From: Blasia pusilla
Taxonomy: Eukaryota; Marchantiophyta; Marchantiopsida; Blasiales
Assembly (NCBI GenBank): GCA_050084515.1
Contig: CM114275.1
Location: 27,156,001-27,220,000, forward strand
Length of the DNA stretch: 64,000 nucleotides
Reading direction: 5' to 3'
This document shows, piece after piece, positions 46,256 through 58,528 of the stretch (the first letter of the stretch is position 1; the number at the start of each line of letters is the position of its first letter). The notes under the pieces were generated by a model. It had not been told where the DNA came from, searched no databases, and was given only the letters and a program-made list of their open reading frames with translations. The translations under genes and the position numbers were made by a program.

Positions 46256-48240
46256 GGGGGCTGGTATTCTGACAGGAGAGAGTAAGAGAGGAGAGGAAGA
46301 GAGGAAGAGAGGAGAGTCTCTCTTCAAAAACAAGGCCAAATCCGCCTCCTCTCTTCAAAACTTTTTGACATATTTGAAATTTTTGTTTGCTTTAAAATTC
46401 AGGAAATCTTTAGAAGAGAGTATTTAGTGGTCCACATTTGGCCCTAAAAAAACCTCCTCTTTCCTGGGGGCGAGAAAAAAGGAGACATCATAAGACCACC
46501 CTAAACATTTTTCCATCACTCTCCATATGAGCCTAAGTTTCTTAACATTCCCTGTCTCGGTCAACAAAAAGCAGTGCCCTTGGTATTTTTGTTGGAGGAC
46601 CACCCGGATGGGTACCTCTCTTTTTGCAAGGATTGTTGCCTGCATCATGGCCTCCCCTAAATTGCCCCATAACCAACTTTCTGTCGGTTATGAATGGTGT
46701 CTGCTCAAGACCAACTTTCTTAAATGTGAACAAATCAGATCCTAAGGCTAAGAAACCGAGAAGCTGCACCCCTCCCAACCCGTAAGAAAGCTCACCATAA
46801 GAAAGGAAAGATTTTTAGAAGTGATTTTCTTCCACCTTGCACCCACGACGATCTAATGGGTTGGGAATCCAAAATGGCAATCCGACAGGTAGTAGGAATC
46901 CTGCACATCTTAGACAAGAAAAGAAGCCTACAACTGGTTGGACGAATGAAGGGGAACGAGCCAGAAGTCAAGAAGCCCGCCACAATGCGTCAGAAGTTGG
47001 TTTCACCGGGATAGAGCCCGATCACTCAAGCAGTCAACCTGTCAGAATCCGACAGCTTGCCTGGAAATGGTTAAAAAGTTGCAGTGGGCAAAAAGCAAAA
47101 AGTTGCAACCTGTCGGAATCATGCGGGTTGCAGAATTGTAATTCTGAGAAGCTAAAAGAACACAATCCACAAGTCCAAAAACATATTCCAGCAAACTTTT
47201 ACAAACACCATTATGGGTTGAAAAAATCTCGTCCTTTATTACCTCCGAAGGAACCTCGGAAATGTAGATTTCACCTAGTCTATGATTTCTTCAGCCTCGT
47301 CATCTACAAATTTACTCCTAACTCTCCTCGGTGACAGTACCAAAGGAATGTCCTGGGATTCAAGTGGCTCCTCTGGCCGATTGTAGACGGGGATCGAAAA
47401 TGTTGGCGAATTTGAGAGCCTTGGCCCCCCCCTAGGTACACCATAACGGTCCCATGTAACCTGTCTTGAGTCCCACCGCCTTCCTCGGTAGTATATCTTG
47501 TACGCTCTGCAATGTGACACCCATCCAGTATCAATATCTGCTCCGTCCCCGGTAATACCATTATGGCAACCGCACAGGTAGAAGGAATCCAACACGTCTG
47601 AGAGAAGAAAAGAAGCCTACGCCTGCCTTTACGAGTTGAGGGGAAGGTGCCAAGGGAAGAAGCCCGCTAGGCTGCCTCTTAAGTTGGACCAACAGGGAAA
47701 GGGTCCGATCAGGCAACTTCGGCCGGAATCGACGAGGTTGCCTGGAGGTGGTAAAAAGGGTGCAGTGGTCAAAAAGCGAAAAGTTGCAAGCAGGAGAAAT
47801 CCGACGGGTTGCAGTGGTCATAAAGTGAAAAGTTGCAAGCAGGAGAAATCCGACGGGTTGCAAAATAGAAGTCGGTGGAGTACAGAGAGGATCACATTCG
47901 AAAAGACAAAAAATGATCAGCAAACATTTACAAGCACCACCATCATTCGAAAAAATCTTCTGCTTTATATCATCCGAAAAAAGCTCGGAACTGTACATTT
48001 GATCTATTCTATGAAATCTTTTGCCTCATTATCAAAAAACTCCCTACTCCAAATGTTGCAGTCAAGCTGGGTCGTTGAGTTCTTTGAACTCACTCGTCAT
48101 CGTCCAAGAGCTCTTGCAAAATTACTTTCGGCCTTGCCCTCCCAATTTTTGGAATCGTTGGAAGTGACAATGGAGTCACTACCAAGGGTGGCTCTGGAAC
48201 CGAGCTCGGCCGGTGGAGAGTTGTACGCCCAACGAGCCTT
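46256..48240 (+). repeat. Left terminal arm of the MULE (about 2 kb)
   Basis: The reverse complement of 58912-60901 matches nearly all of this arm, with indels. The match includes the GGGGGCTGGTATTCTG terminus, the segment at 46740-46900, the block near 47540-47640 and the end near 48050-48240. ORFs within the arm mirror one another between the arms and are not independent genes, except for the end of the accessory gene (minus strand, ...LQELLDDDE stop at 48090). Confidence 0.8.
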
Positions 48241-51200
48241 TCAGATTCTCGCCTTTGCCTCCTTGCAAAGGTCAAACAATTCCTGCCTTCCCTCGAGGCA
48301 GAGAATGTTCCTGCCACTCTACCGGGCGCCTTTGATACTTGCCCCTGAAAGTCCCACTAAGTCGAACACCAAGTCAACCGGCCTTGAGTAGAGCTCGATG
48401 AGCGTTTGCATCAGGGCTGGCGACTTTTCCCTTCCTCCCGTAAGGGGTCTTGTCTTGCATGTAAATTCCGGGGGGAATTGTACAAACTATCTAAGCTGCA
48501 CCCATCGAGCATGGATCCACAGGATCCCGGATCTTGAACACCTAGAAATTGTGCTCGGGCCGAACGAAGTAGTAGACGTAGGAGTGGTCCATCTGTAAAT
48601 CAGCACGTTGGAAACAATGTCAGAAACTAAAGAAGTCGGCTTGAGAACATTTTCAATAATCGACTTTGGATCAACTGCCGAGTCCGGCGGGTTGTTTTGT
48701 CCGGACCAACCCGTCGCCTTCCGACGGGTTGGTCGTGACAAAACAACCCGGCTCCGTTGTTTTTGTCGTGAGCATCCCGTCGGAAGGCGGCGGGTTTCGC
48801 CTAGAGCAGCCCATGCTCGCCTGAGAGCAACCTGTCGCTATCAGACGGGTTGCATCCAAAAACCAAAATCAACTGGGAAAAACCAAAAGCAACTGCAACC
48901 CGTCAAGTTCCGACGGGTTGCAGGTACACCGCGGTTTTCCCTGTGTATGTGGGAAAGATGCAACCCGTCGGAAACCGACGGGTTGCTCTCAGCCGAGCAT
49001 GGGCTGCTCTAAGCCTGCAACCCGTCGCCTTCCGACGGGTTGCTCACGGACAAAAAAAAAACCCAAATTGACTCTCATTATACACATCTTTAAAATATAA
49101 TTGAAATTATAGTACAGGAATTGAGCCTTACCCGAATCTGACTCGTCGCGGATCAGAGTGGGTACTCATTTTTGATGATCCACGATTGCGCCGTCCTCCA
49201 CTTTAGCGACCTCTTGACGCACTGGAGGTTGAAGAGCTCGTTCTCGCTCCCTCCAGTCAACACCAAGAAGAAGCCCTTGTCACTCAGATAGGCGTCTGCA
49301 AAGGAGAACAAAAGTGCAATCTGGTCGTAAGAGAGCGGCACATTCCACTCAGGTACCTCGTCCGACGGAATCTCGCCCCAAAGTCGCAACCCCGAGGGCA
49401 GATCGGCGATCAAGAGATCCACCGCAACCTCTTCGACCACTCCATTCACCGTCCAGCAGTGTGCCCATTTCTTTGGAGCTTCCGTCCCAGCGTTGTCAAT
49501 TTTTCGATGGCTGGTGTCGACGCTTGAGAACTGAAGCTCTTCAGCTCATCCAGTAAAGGAGTGAACTGAAGGAGGACGCTTGTCCGGGTCGTTGTTTGTC
49601 TGTGTCTTCCCAAGGATGATGGATTGTATTCTCCTTGGGACAACCCGGGCACCTCTCGCTTCCGCTTCTCCCTAGCCAGGGGACGGCTTGTCGGGGTTTC
49701 TATGACCTAAGACTCTGGTGGCAGTTTTTTTCGCCGAGGACCAGGTCTGACCCTCTCTCCCCGCTCGTCCGGACAATTCCGCCTCTGGCCTTGAATCTTC
49801 AGCCTCTCTTTGGGAAGACTCGGCCTCTGAATTTTTCCCTGCCCTCGCCTTGCCTTTGAGACCCGCTGTGGATTTGTCTTTGGCTGTGCGGACCTTGGAA
49901 GCCAACGCAGCTGTCTCGTGGGCCTGCTCTTGTGCATCTCCTTCGAAGAAGTCTTCAGGCTGGACGAAATTGGGGATGTCGTCTTGTCCTGAGGCCACTG
50001 CATCATGAAGCACTCGTAAATCCTTATCGGTGATGTCTTCAGGGTCGTTGAAGTCGAGCCAAATGGGGCAATTCTCCACCTCCCAATCGGACATGTGCTA
50101 CCCCATCTCCATGTCGTACATGGAGAATGTCTCTGCATCCGGCGGCGAAGCCCACAATTTCAAGGCTACCGGTAATTTTCCCCACGTACCTGGATTCTTA
50201 CATCGACGAGGTACGAAGACCATCCGTTGGGCAGGTTTTAGTCGAACAGAATCAGCCGTCTGCTCTTGTAGATCTCGCTTCTTCTTCGCTTGATCCCGTT
50301 TTTCCTCTCTACTTCTTCGTCAAGCTTTGCCTGAGGGAGGATGCAAACCTTGAACATGGTCTTGAATCCTGGGTTTTTGGTTGGCTTGTCCCGGATGTCG
50401 TCGAGCCAAACCTCGAAATCTCCAGAACTTTCAAGGTTTGCTTCATCCGGGATGGGCTCTAATCTTCTGAGCTCGCTTGCACGGCCGTCAACACGGACTT
50501 CCGATTACCAACGCGCCCCGGTAACGACCATTCGGCGTAGCGATGCGAGATCACTTTGGATCGGACACACCGGAGGATGGTGTGCCGCCCTCTTTTGGGC
50601 CTCGAGCCCTCGAGACTGATTTTCATCGTCGTATCCTCCTAAACTTCGCTTATCCCGGACAACGCAAACCGATGCACGCGATCCGGGGACACTTTCTCCC
50701 CAATCCGACCATGCGGATCTTCATCCCTTTTCCGGCGCTTGATAATCGCCTTGGCTCCTTGTAGAACTCCGGACCAAGTTCGGGTTGAGAATCTTGATGT
50801 ATCGCTGCATCTTGCTCGCCCGTGTATTTCGTTCTGCGCAGAGATCATGCGATCTTGGATGAATTTGGCGCGCTTTAGCGAGATACCTTCTCCCTCCGCT
50901 CGGCTCGGTCGGCGCGCTTTTCTTCAGCGGCCTGTATCTTCGACAAAGCAAAGGATGGTTACGGCTGCATCTTGGGAAATAAACGTATTTGCCCAAGTTT
51001 TCTTTTTAATCTGAGCACCCTTTGCAAGCATCTGATTGACAAGGGCATCGCCCAAGAACCCCCTGTACTCTCTCGGGTGCATCGTAAGCACCTTCCTCAC
51101 CCGATCGCAGTCCTGGATCCAATGGTGGGTGACATTCCCCTCCGATACAATCCTGCACATCCAAACTCAACCCGTCAGGAAATTACATGGGTTCCTGCAA

Positions 51201-53047
51201 CCTATCGGACTCCGACGGGTCGTCACATCTCAAGGTCGGATTCTTGCAACGAGCTAAATGATGCAACCCGTCGGAGTCCGACGGATTGCATTCAGATTTG
51301 CTAATGCCTGGTAAGCAAACCGTCGGAGTTCGACGGGTTGCTTGACAGGCCGCCTTGTCAGGATGTTTTTTGAAGAATGCAACTCGTCGGACTCCGACGA
51401 GTTGTTCGAGTGACTGCAGGTTTAGAAGGTTTTTTCCCCAAAGGGGCCCAAAGGGTTTTTTCCCCAAAGCAACCCGTCGGAGTCCGACGGGTTGCTTTGG
51501 GGAAAAAACCTTCTAAACCTGCAGTCACTCGAACAACTCGTCGGAGTCCGACAAGTTGCATTCTTCAAAAAACATCTTAACAAGGCGGCCTGTCGAGCAA
51601 CCCGTCGGACTCCGACGGTTTGCTCTGGGCCAAAAACTAGTTAAATCTATGGTCAATCAAATAACTCGTCGGAGTCCGACGAGTTGCATTCTTAAAAAAA
51701 CATCTAAAAAAGCGTGCAGTCGAGCAACCCGTCGGAGTCCGACGAGTTGCTTCCGGCAAAAACAAACCTATCCCATTCATCAATCGAGCAACTCGTCGGA
51801 GTCCGACGAGTTGTGTAAGTGTTAAAGATACTCACGTGTTCATGGCATGCATTGCCATCTCCACCGTCGCCATGTGATGAGGGAATGGGTGAAGGACCAC
51901 TGCCTTCACGCAGAAATGTGCCTCCAATGAGTTGGGCCGCTCCTCCGCAAACTTGGTCCACGCCATGAACCTGTGATTTCCATCCCAGATGAAGAAATGC
52001 AGATTCCTCATCCAGCTGAATTCCGTGCCCTCAACTTGCCTTCTAAAATCCTGGTCTCGCATCCTCCAGAATGTGTCGAGCTTTTCCAAGTCCTCCTCGG
52101 TAACCAGAGCTTGGGTTCCATGCTCGTCGTAAGGCTGAACATAGAAGGGAGGAAAGCTGTCGACGTACAATGCTGTCGCCGCCGATTGTTTAAGCTTCGC
52201 GATGTCCTCGTCGGACTGAATTTCGCGGACGTATTCCATTGTCCGCAATCGGCCGAGTGAAATCCTTGGAGCGTTGTGGCCCTCCATGAGTGCCATCCGC
52301 TTTACCACTGTCGAACCAGGACAAGATGAATAAGCTACACTGAATTCCCAATGAATTGCAATTCACATAATTCAAAAAACCCAAATCCTCTCTTACCCGC
52401 TCGAAAATGGGGTCGGTTTCTTAACCAGCTAACTTGTTTGAGACAGAAGCTCGCGAATCGACAAGGAACTCGTCGATCCAATAGAGGTCAATGTCCTCCG
52501 CCGGGCTTGGAGTCGAGAATGACCGCTCTCCGGCTTCTTCAGCCATGTCCACCATCTCCACGCTGGTGGTCATCATGACCTCGTCCTCATTGATTTCAAC
52601 TTCTGGTGTTTCCACTATGTTGATTGTGTCCCCGGACTTCGTGGGGGACATTTCCCACATCTCAACACTTGCGGTTGGACGGGCTGGGCTATCGTCAATG
52701 GCTATCGCTTTTTCCCTCCTCGCTTTAGCCAATTCTGCCCTCCTCACCGACGCGTCCAGACGTTTCTTTTCTCTCTTTTCGTCGGCGATCCTTTTCTTCA
52801 AGGCTTGCGACGTCTCAGCCTCTGCGTTCTGTTTATCTAGCGCCTCTTGAACACGTCTCGCAAGAAGCACTTGGTTGTGCATCTCCGCTTCCCTTTCCCG
52901 CTCCTCGATTTCCTGCTGCCTAATTTCATTCGCCGAACGAGGCCCAGGAGAAGCTGACGCAGGAGTCCTAATGGACTTCGGAGTGAAGCTCCCAAACTTG
53001 TTGGCTTGTGATTTTTTCCTCGTCATTTTTTCCGGAAATGCCTCCAC
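48090..53047 (-). CDS. MULE accessory gene, ParB-like motif plus methyltransferase-like segment (spliced, approximate)
   Basis: Minus-strand exons appear to form one gene. The first (53047 to about 52400) starts MTRKKSQANKFGSF, has a charged coiled coil (EIEEREREAEMHNQ..., KKRIADEKREKKRL) and ends at GCGG-GTAAGAG. The next (about 52310-51832, acceptor TTCGACAG) holds FIWDGNHRFMAW, resembling the DG[HN]HR core of ParB/Srx-type domains. Later parts include a lysine/acid-rich segment (50094-49672) and VAVDLLIADLPSG...FADAYLSDKGFFLVLTGG (about 49480-49153), resembling motif IV and the following strand of a Rossmann methyltransferase. Phage proteins fuse ParB-like and N6/N4-methylase domains. Exon borders between 51800 and 49700 and the 3' end are uncertain. 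Function is inference. Confidence 0.4.
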
Positions 53048-53985
53048 CTATGTCCACGACAAATCCCTTGATCAGTCGCCTTGCTGATGTCGAGATGGGA
53101 GCTTGAATCGCCTTGATGGGTAGCTCGAATCGTCCCGCGATCGCTCAGTCAAACGGTCTCGCTCTCGTTCCCTCCTATCGACTCACGATGTGTCGCCATG
53201 TGAAATGCCCCTTCGTATCTGATCAACAGCTGCGCGGGAGAGTGAGGAATGAAGATCGCGAAATGAGAAACCGGAAATGAGCGATTTTTGCCCTATTTAT
53301 ACTTTTCTAGCCGTTGGGCTGACCGTTAGGTCCCGTCGTCCTTTCGACGACGATGTTGTTTTCCAAAGACGACGGAGGCGCTCAACCCGTTGGTCTCCGA
53401 CGGGTTGCTCACGCATGTGGCGACGTACCCAGGATGGCGGAGGCGCGCAACAAGTCGGTCTCCGACCGGTTGCGCGGGTACCTCGCGTTCTTTTCCGAAG
53501 ACGACGGAGGCGCTCAACCCGTCGGAGTCTGACAGGTTGCGTGGCTCCGCCATCCGGGTACGCGTTGTCACGTCGCGCGAGCAACCCGTTGAGATCGACG
53601 GGTTGAGCGCCCGTCGTCTTCGAAAAGAACGCGAGGTACCGCGCAACTTCGCCGGAGACCGACATGTTGCGCGCCTCCGCCGTGTTTGGGACGAGAACAG
53701 GACGTATCTTGGGCAATCCGTCGTAGACCGTTGGGTTGCACGCTTCCCTCATCAAGGGTTAAGAATGAGGGCTTCCCGTGCAAGTCTTCAGAGTCTGGTT
53801 GGCTGCACCACAAGGCGAGGCCTTTGCGCAACCCGTTGGAGGGCGACGGGTTGCACGCCTCGCCGTCTTTGGGCTAAAAGGTGAGGCACCCGTGGAACTT
53901 GTCGGGAACAGACGGTTTGCACGCCTCTGGCATCTTCGGGCAAGAAGGAGCGGTATCCCTGCAACCCGTCCGATGCCGACGGGTT
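48707..53985. repeat. Short palindrome family (GCAACCCGTCGG and its complement)
   Basis: About 24 copies of a 25-27-bp near-perfect palindrome, GCAACCCGTCGG, 1-3 bases, then its reverse complement, lie in this span. Examples: 48707-48731, 48960-48986, 49017-49043, 51263-51290, 51315-51341, 51379-51405, 51469-51495, 51598-51623, 51724-51750, 51787-51812, 53384-53408, 53514-53539, 53828-53853. Between 51379 and 51812 they recur about every 63 bp, mostly outside likely exons. Paired substitutions such as ACCCG/CGGGT against ACTCG/CGAGT keep the arms complementary. More copies occur near 56416-56595, 58325, 59284, 59355 and 59957. Absent from the rest of the window. Confidence 0.88.
51343..51600. 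repeat. Long inverted repeat, arms about 105 bp
   Basis: The arm at about 51343-51447 is nearly the reverse complement of 51495-51600. The shared segment includes GAAGAATGCAACTCGTCGG, GACTGCAGGTTTAGAAGG and TTTTTTCCCCAAAG. Each arm contains a short palindrome and the spacer contains another, giving a nested cruciform. Matching ORFs on both strands are a by-product. Confidence 0.85.
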
Positions 53986-54257
53986 ACCGGCTTTGGTTAG
54001 CTTCGGGTAATTTTTGAGTTACGAGGACTCCGACGGGTTCCAAGTGTGATGCGCAACCCTCTGCTTCCCAAATCTGGTAACATATTGCAACAGAATTGAA
54101 TGTGTTACAGAATTGGATCCATTGTGTCAGACAATGTCATCCACCGAATTCATCTTGTCAGTAAAAATCTGTCAGGAGTATCTGTTTCCTATTCACTATA
54201 AATTAAAAATTCTCATTCTCATTCTCATTCTCAGTCTCCTCCCGTTGGAATCTCTTG

Positions 54258-57200
54258 GAATGGATAATTATGTTAAGCTCACTTGTGGCAGTCATCTGGC
54301 GGCCCTTCCTCAATCAGAAATCATTCAACCCCAAGCTCGTGAGTCTTTCATAGCAGTGGATGAAAATTTTCTGTCTGTTTGATTTCTTCTCCAAATTGGA
54401 ACCATCTTTGTATCCAAAGATGTTAGAGTGGACGGTACGGAAGACATAATAGGTGAGATGGTCCACCCAGTGACCTCAGACCGTAAAGTATGAAATCTCC
54501 TACCTCTAGCAAATGGTCATTATAGAGTTTACGGCCTGCCCCTGAATTCGTTTGTTTCCCAAGTAGACGGTCTAGAATTTCCTAGTGCTTCGAGCTCTAC
54601 GTTTGCAACTCCAAGCTCTGAAGATCCGGATTTGACTCCAACTTTGCACGCTCGTAACAATGTTGTTCTTCCTGAAGAGATTCCGGATGTTATCAACCTC
54701 AGTGGATCTGTCGGACACCAATCGGGCCCTCTGACCGCCTACTCGTTCCTCTTGCGAGTATCAGGCAATATTTTGCTTTCGTCTCTGGCCTTGAAAATGT
54801 TCAAGCACATTCTCGTCGACGAGCTGCCGCCCACGTACGATGGTAATTGCATTTTTAGTTGCCTCCACTTGCGCTCTTGCTCAAAAGAAGGATGGAGGAC
54901 GCCTGAAGGGTATGGACAGAAAGTCTGATTGTCATCGATGGTGCAGGCTTCAACGGACCAGTGCTTCAACTCCACATGGTCCTTGGATTGTCTCCCGCCG
55001 CCAATGCGTGGGAGCCTTGGAGTGTAGAAGTCCAGCATGCCCGTATCTAGAGTGCAACAAGCGAGTCAATACGTTGCAATTCCCTCCCAAGAATGCAGAA
55101 ACTCCATACGAGGTCGGTGCCACCATACCGCCGGGAGGCCATCGATGTCCTCATTGTCAGGCATCGCCCTTCTGCGTTGGAGCGTGTCCTGCATACATAT
55201 TTTTCATTGTCCACGACTTGGGCTCCACGTTAGAGTATACAAGGCTGGCAGTCCATGTTGGCTCCCACAGTCATCCTGTGAGCGATGCAATTCAAAGACA
55301 TATCAAGGAGGATGTGGCGAAGAAAGTAGCCGAGGTCTACAGAAACTCTCCGGGTTCAAAGCCCGGAGTGATCAAGCTCACAACGGCATCACAAATTTGT
55401 GAACAATTTCTTGGAATCCCTGGACAGGGCAAGATCACAGCGGTTGAGGAGAAACAACTCTGGGAGAATCTCGCATTTCTCGCTGATCCTGAATGCTTCC
55501 GGAATTTGCTGCGTCAAATACGAGTTCTGGATGGAAAGACGGCCGAAATGGATGCCATCGCCAGAATCAAGGCTAACTCCAGATTTCCATTCATTCAGAG
55601 ATAGCAGTTCATGGGCCAAGGAGGCAAGGGATCGAGGGCCTATGTCTTCAAAATGTCAACCACAGGTCCGTCGAGTGGCCTCGATCTAATAGATCGAATG
55701 AGGGAAGGGGAAGATCTTTACGGGAGCTGGGTAAGCTTTGATATTTGCTACAAAGTGTTGAACGGATGGTTGACGATGGGTGCTCACGTTTATGACCATG
55801 TGGAGAAGGGACTCAAAACTATATTTGTGTGTGAATTAAAGGCAGAAGACGTTGGCAGTTTGAAGATGTGCTGGTTACTCTTATTGGAGGTGGTAAAGGA
55901 AAACAAAAGGCCACCTCCGGAAATTTATGGGTTCATGGCAGACAATGCACAACCTGGGTGGATTGCTATCCGGGAAGTGTTCTGGGGTGGAGAGGTTCAA
56001 CCGGAGAGGGAAAGGTTGAATGCTTTCCATTGGCAACAGTCTGTGACCCGGTACACCAAATCTTGCATCAAGGAGAATAAGAGGACAAAGCATGTCACTC
56101 TACTCCAACGCTGCAAGGACAGCAAAACCTTGAAGCATGCCATGGAATGCCAAGAAGAACTTCATGGGTGGTGGAGGAAGCATGCAATTGAGGGAAAGTA
56201 CAAAGAGTTGTGCTCTTGGTTGAGTTGGTGGATTGTACGTATGAGACAATGGGGAAACTTCATGCGGCAGGTGAGTTCACTATTTTGTCTTGTCAAGCTC
56301 ACGCTGAGAATTGTTTGTAAAGCTGTAGCTCAGGGTGAGAAGCGTGGGAATTACATGGATTTCAAACGGAAGAAACCAAGCAAGTTGTCGGATGCGACGG
56401 GTCGCCCGAGTGTGCAACCCGACGGAAACCGACGGGTTGCATCCAGATGTTTGGTGCAACCCGAGTGTGCAACCCGTCGGGACCCGACGGGTCATAGAGT
56501 CGTTCATGGGATGCCTCGGCCTTGCAACCCGTCCGGTTCCGACGAGTTGCAGTAGGTGGGTTTAAGGTTACAACACGTCGGGACCCGACGGTTATTTTCG
56601 TTCCTGAGTTATTTTCGTTCCCTTCTAACATTGCCGTCGTTGCAGGGATTGAACGTTCATGAAAATGCCCTCTGCCCCAACATAAGTGGAGCAGAAAGTG
56701 TTCATTCCTCTTGGAGGTCGTCACAAGCATGCAAACGAATTTCACTTGTGGAGGCATGCCAACAAGACCAGGCAAGAGCAATGCTACAGTCTGCAGCATC
56801 CCATATCTTCCTCACAAAAGGCATAACAAAAGGAAAAGGGCCGTCGATCTACGAGCTCTATGTCAGGGCAGCTGTGAGATCTGGTGATAAAAAATTGTAT
56901 GTGGAAGCCTTCAACCGGTGCGTAGCTGGAACTCCACTCGAGCAAGACGTACACATAGGTGGGGATATTCGTGGGCGGGTTTCAAGACGTCCCATACAGA
57001 TGGTGGTAGAGCAGTCTGAACGAGACTCGTGGAGACCAGATAAGTATCTTGACTTCAGGCAGGTGAAGAGGCAACATCAAGGACCTAATCCGGTGATTGA
57101 TTTGGATGAGGAAATTACGCCGCCCACGTATTCGGGGACCCCGGACCCGTCCCAAATCCGTGATGGAGTTACTTCTCCAAAATTAGTGAATGTTTTATTT

Positions 57201-58146
57201 CAAAAGCCCTCCGTTGCTGGAAGTTCGCAACATCCTGTCACTGGGGTGGTTCAACAATATGGGATTCCGGTAATGGAGGTGGATTGCAACCTAAAACGGT
57301 GGCATATATCTCGGAGAAACCCAAGACGTGGACCCACCTGGAGGGCAGGATCTGATGGCATTAGGAGAGCATGCGGCACTTTCTTAAATAAGAACTGTAG
57401 AAGGACTGGACGACCACTGCCTGGGTTTTGGGGACTCAAAACCTTTGATCGTTTCACGAGGACCGGGGATCAATTGAAGTACTTCTTCTACCCAAATGAA
57501 TCTTGCGCTTACCGGAAGTCTTATCCGGCTGCCATTGGAGCTCCCGGGAATACCCCACGATTTGGCCCATCGCCGCAGGTACGAACTGCACTCAAGACGA
57601 AGTGGACAATCTTACAAGTGCCGGTTTCAGACTAGTAGACGTGGGAAGTTTGGAGCATCTTCGCATTACAGAGACCTTTGCATTTCGTATTCAAACCAAG
57701 ATTGTTGTGAACATGTACCCGAGAAGGTGGATGATCTCAATCCATTATTTCTGTTTGAGTCTAGAAATGGGGTGAAGAGAAACAGAATGTGCAGGCCAAC
57801 GGTGGAGAGAGCAAGGCGAATTGCATCAGCTCGGGAGGCAAAAATGGAGATTATCGCCACGAAAGATGTCTTGAGTGGCAATGGAATAGGAAGGATGTAT
57901 TGGGTCAGGAACAACACTGTAAATTCAAGTGTCACAGGGGTGTATGTGGTGCACATCTGTTGCTTTCCCACATGTTCATGTGATGACTTTGTCCAAAGAG
58001 AGACAAGTGGCAAAAGGTATTTCCCTTGTAAGCACATGTACTATGTGTTGCTGGTAGTTTTAAGAGAGTCAGAGGCAGGAGTAGGAATCCACCAACCAAT
58101 TCTGTCCCTCAAAGAAGTGCGAAGTATTTTAAACAAACCACTTTGA
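54258..58146 (+). CDS. MULE transposase with SWIM zinc finger (spliced, probably damaged)
   Basis: This enzyme would cut and join the MULE ends. In order: a cysteine-rich N-terminal region GALECRSPACPYLECNK...GGHRCPHCQ (about 55005-55160), a helical region, the DDE core with SWVSFDICYKV (first Asp, about 55735) and FMADNAQPGWIAIREVF followed by AFHWQQ (55930-56040), and a SWIM finger CSCDDF...YFPCKHMYYVL (57970-58040). Likely introns: 54841-54885; 56271 to about 56645 (GTGAGT...TTGCAG), which contains four of the short palindromes; and one near 57577 (CAG-GTACGA). A TAG at 55602-55604 and an unclear join near 57600 suggest decay or unrecognised splicing. The start is tentative (ATG at 54258, MDNYVKL). 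Confidence 0.75.
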
Positions 58147-58528
58147 GGATGCAAAATGAGGTTTTAGATTGTACTTTTTTTTTTTCTCAACCTTCACTTT
58201 GAGCTTGAACTCTATTCAGCCCGGGGCAAATGATAGATTTTTTCCAGACCTTGGATGGAAAAAGTGATTGGTTCCACACTTATGATTCCATTGATTTTTC
58301 AGTTTTCTAAATTTTGTGCAATTTGCAACTCGTCGGACTCAGAGGGGTTGCCAAAATATGGAAGAGGAAAAAAAAACTGTGGGACTGCTTAATAAATGAA
58401 CAAAAAAGTGCAAAAATTTTCCTCTCTTCAACCCAATAGAAACTCTCTTCAAAACAAAGTATCTATTTCGGTTGACCCTAGTTTCCTCTCTCCTCTCTTC
58501 CTCTCTTCCTCTCCTCTTACCGCACCTC
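58147..58528 (+). repeat. Right terminal region of the MULE
   Basis: Non-coding sequence after the transposase stop ends in CTCTCTTCCTCTCC-type runs and CTTACCGCACCTC at 58528, next to the 9-bp duplication. It is shorter than the left arm and less similar to it than the arm at 58912-60901. It includes one diverged palindrome copy near 58325. Confidence 0.6.

Larger units (their letters stand above)
46256..58528 (+). mobile_element. Mutator-like DNA transposon (MULE), 12.3 kb
   Basis: The element is flanked by 9-bp repeats CGGATAGAG (46247-46255 and 58529-58537), the duplication length of Mutator elements. The left end GGGGGCTGGTATTCTG and the right end (minus strand GAGGTGCGGTAAGAGG) each lead into AGAGGAAGAGAGG runs, so the termini match imperfectly. 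Joining the flanks restores continuous copy N leader. The interior holds a plus-strand MULE transposase, a minus-strand accessory gene, and many copies of a short palindrome. Confidence 0.75.

Noticed and set aside
46837-47998. Several 85-165-codon ORFs as MULE genes
   Set aside because: They lie in the terminal arm and are mirrored in the arm at 58912-60901, with no domain and with palindromes in frame.
51379-51812. CRISPR-like array of regularly spaced 26-bp repeats
   Set aside because: The repeats are self-complementary, spacers resemble one another instead of being unique, no cas genes are present and the context is a spliced eukaryotic transposon.
53277-53884. Overlapping ORFs rich in Arg and Thr
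   Set aside because: Their composition comes from repeated GTCGG/CCGAC palindromes read in several frames.
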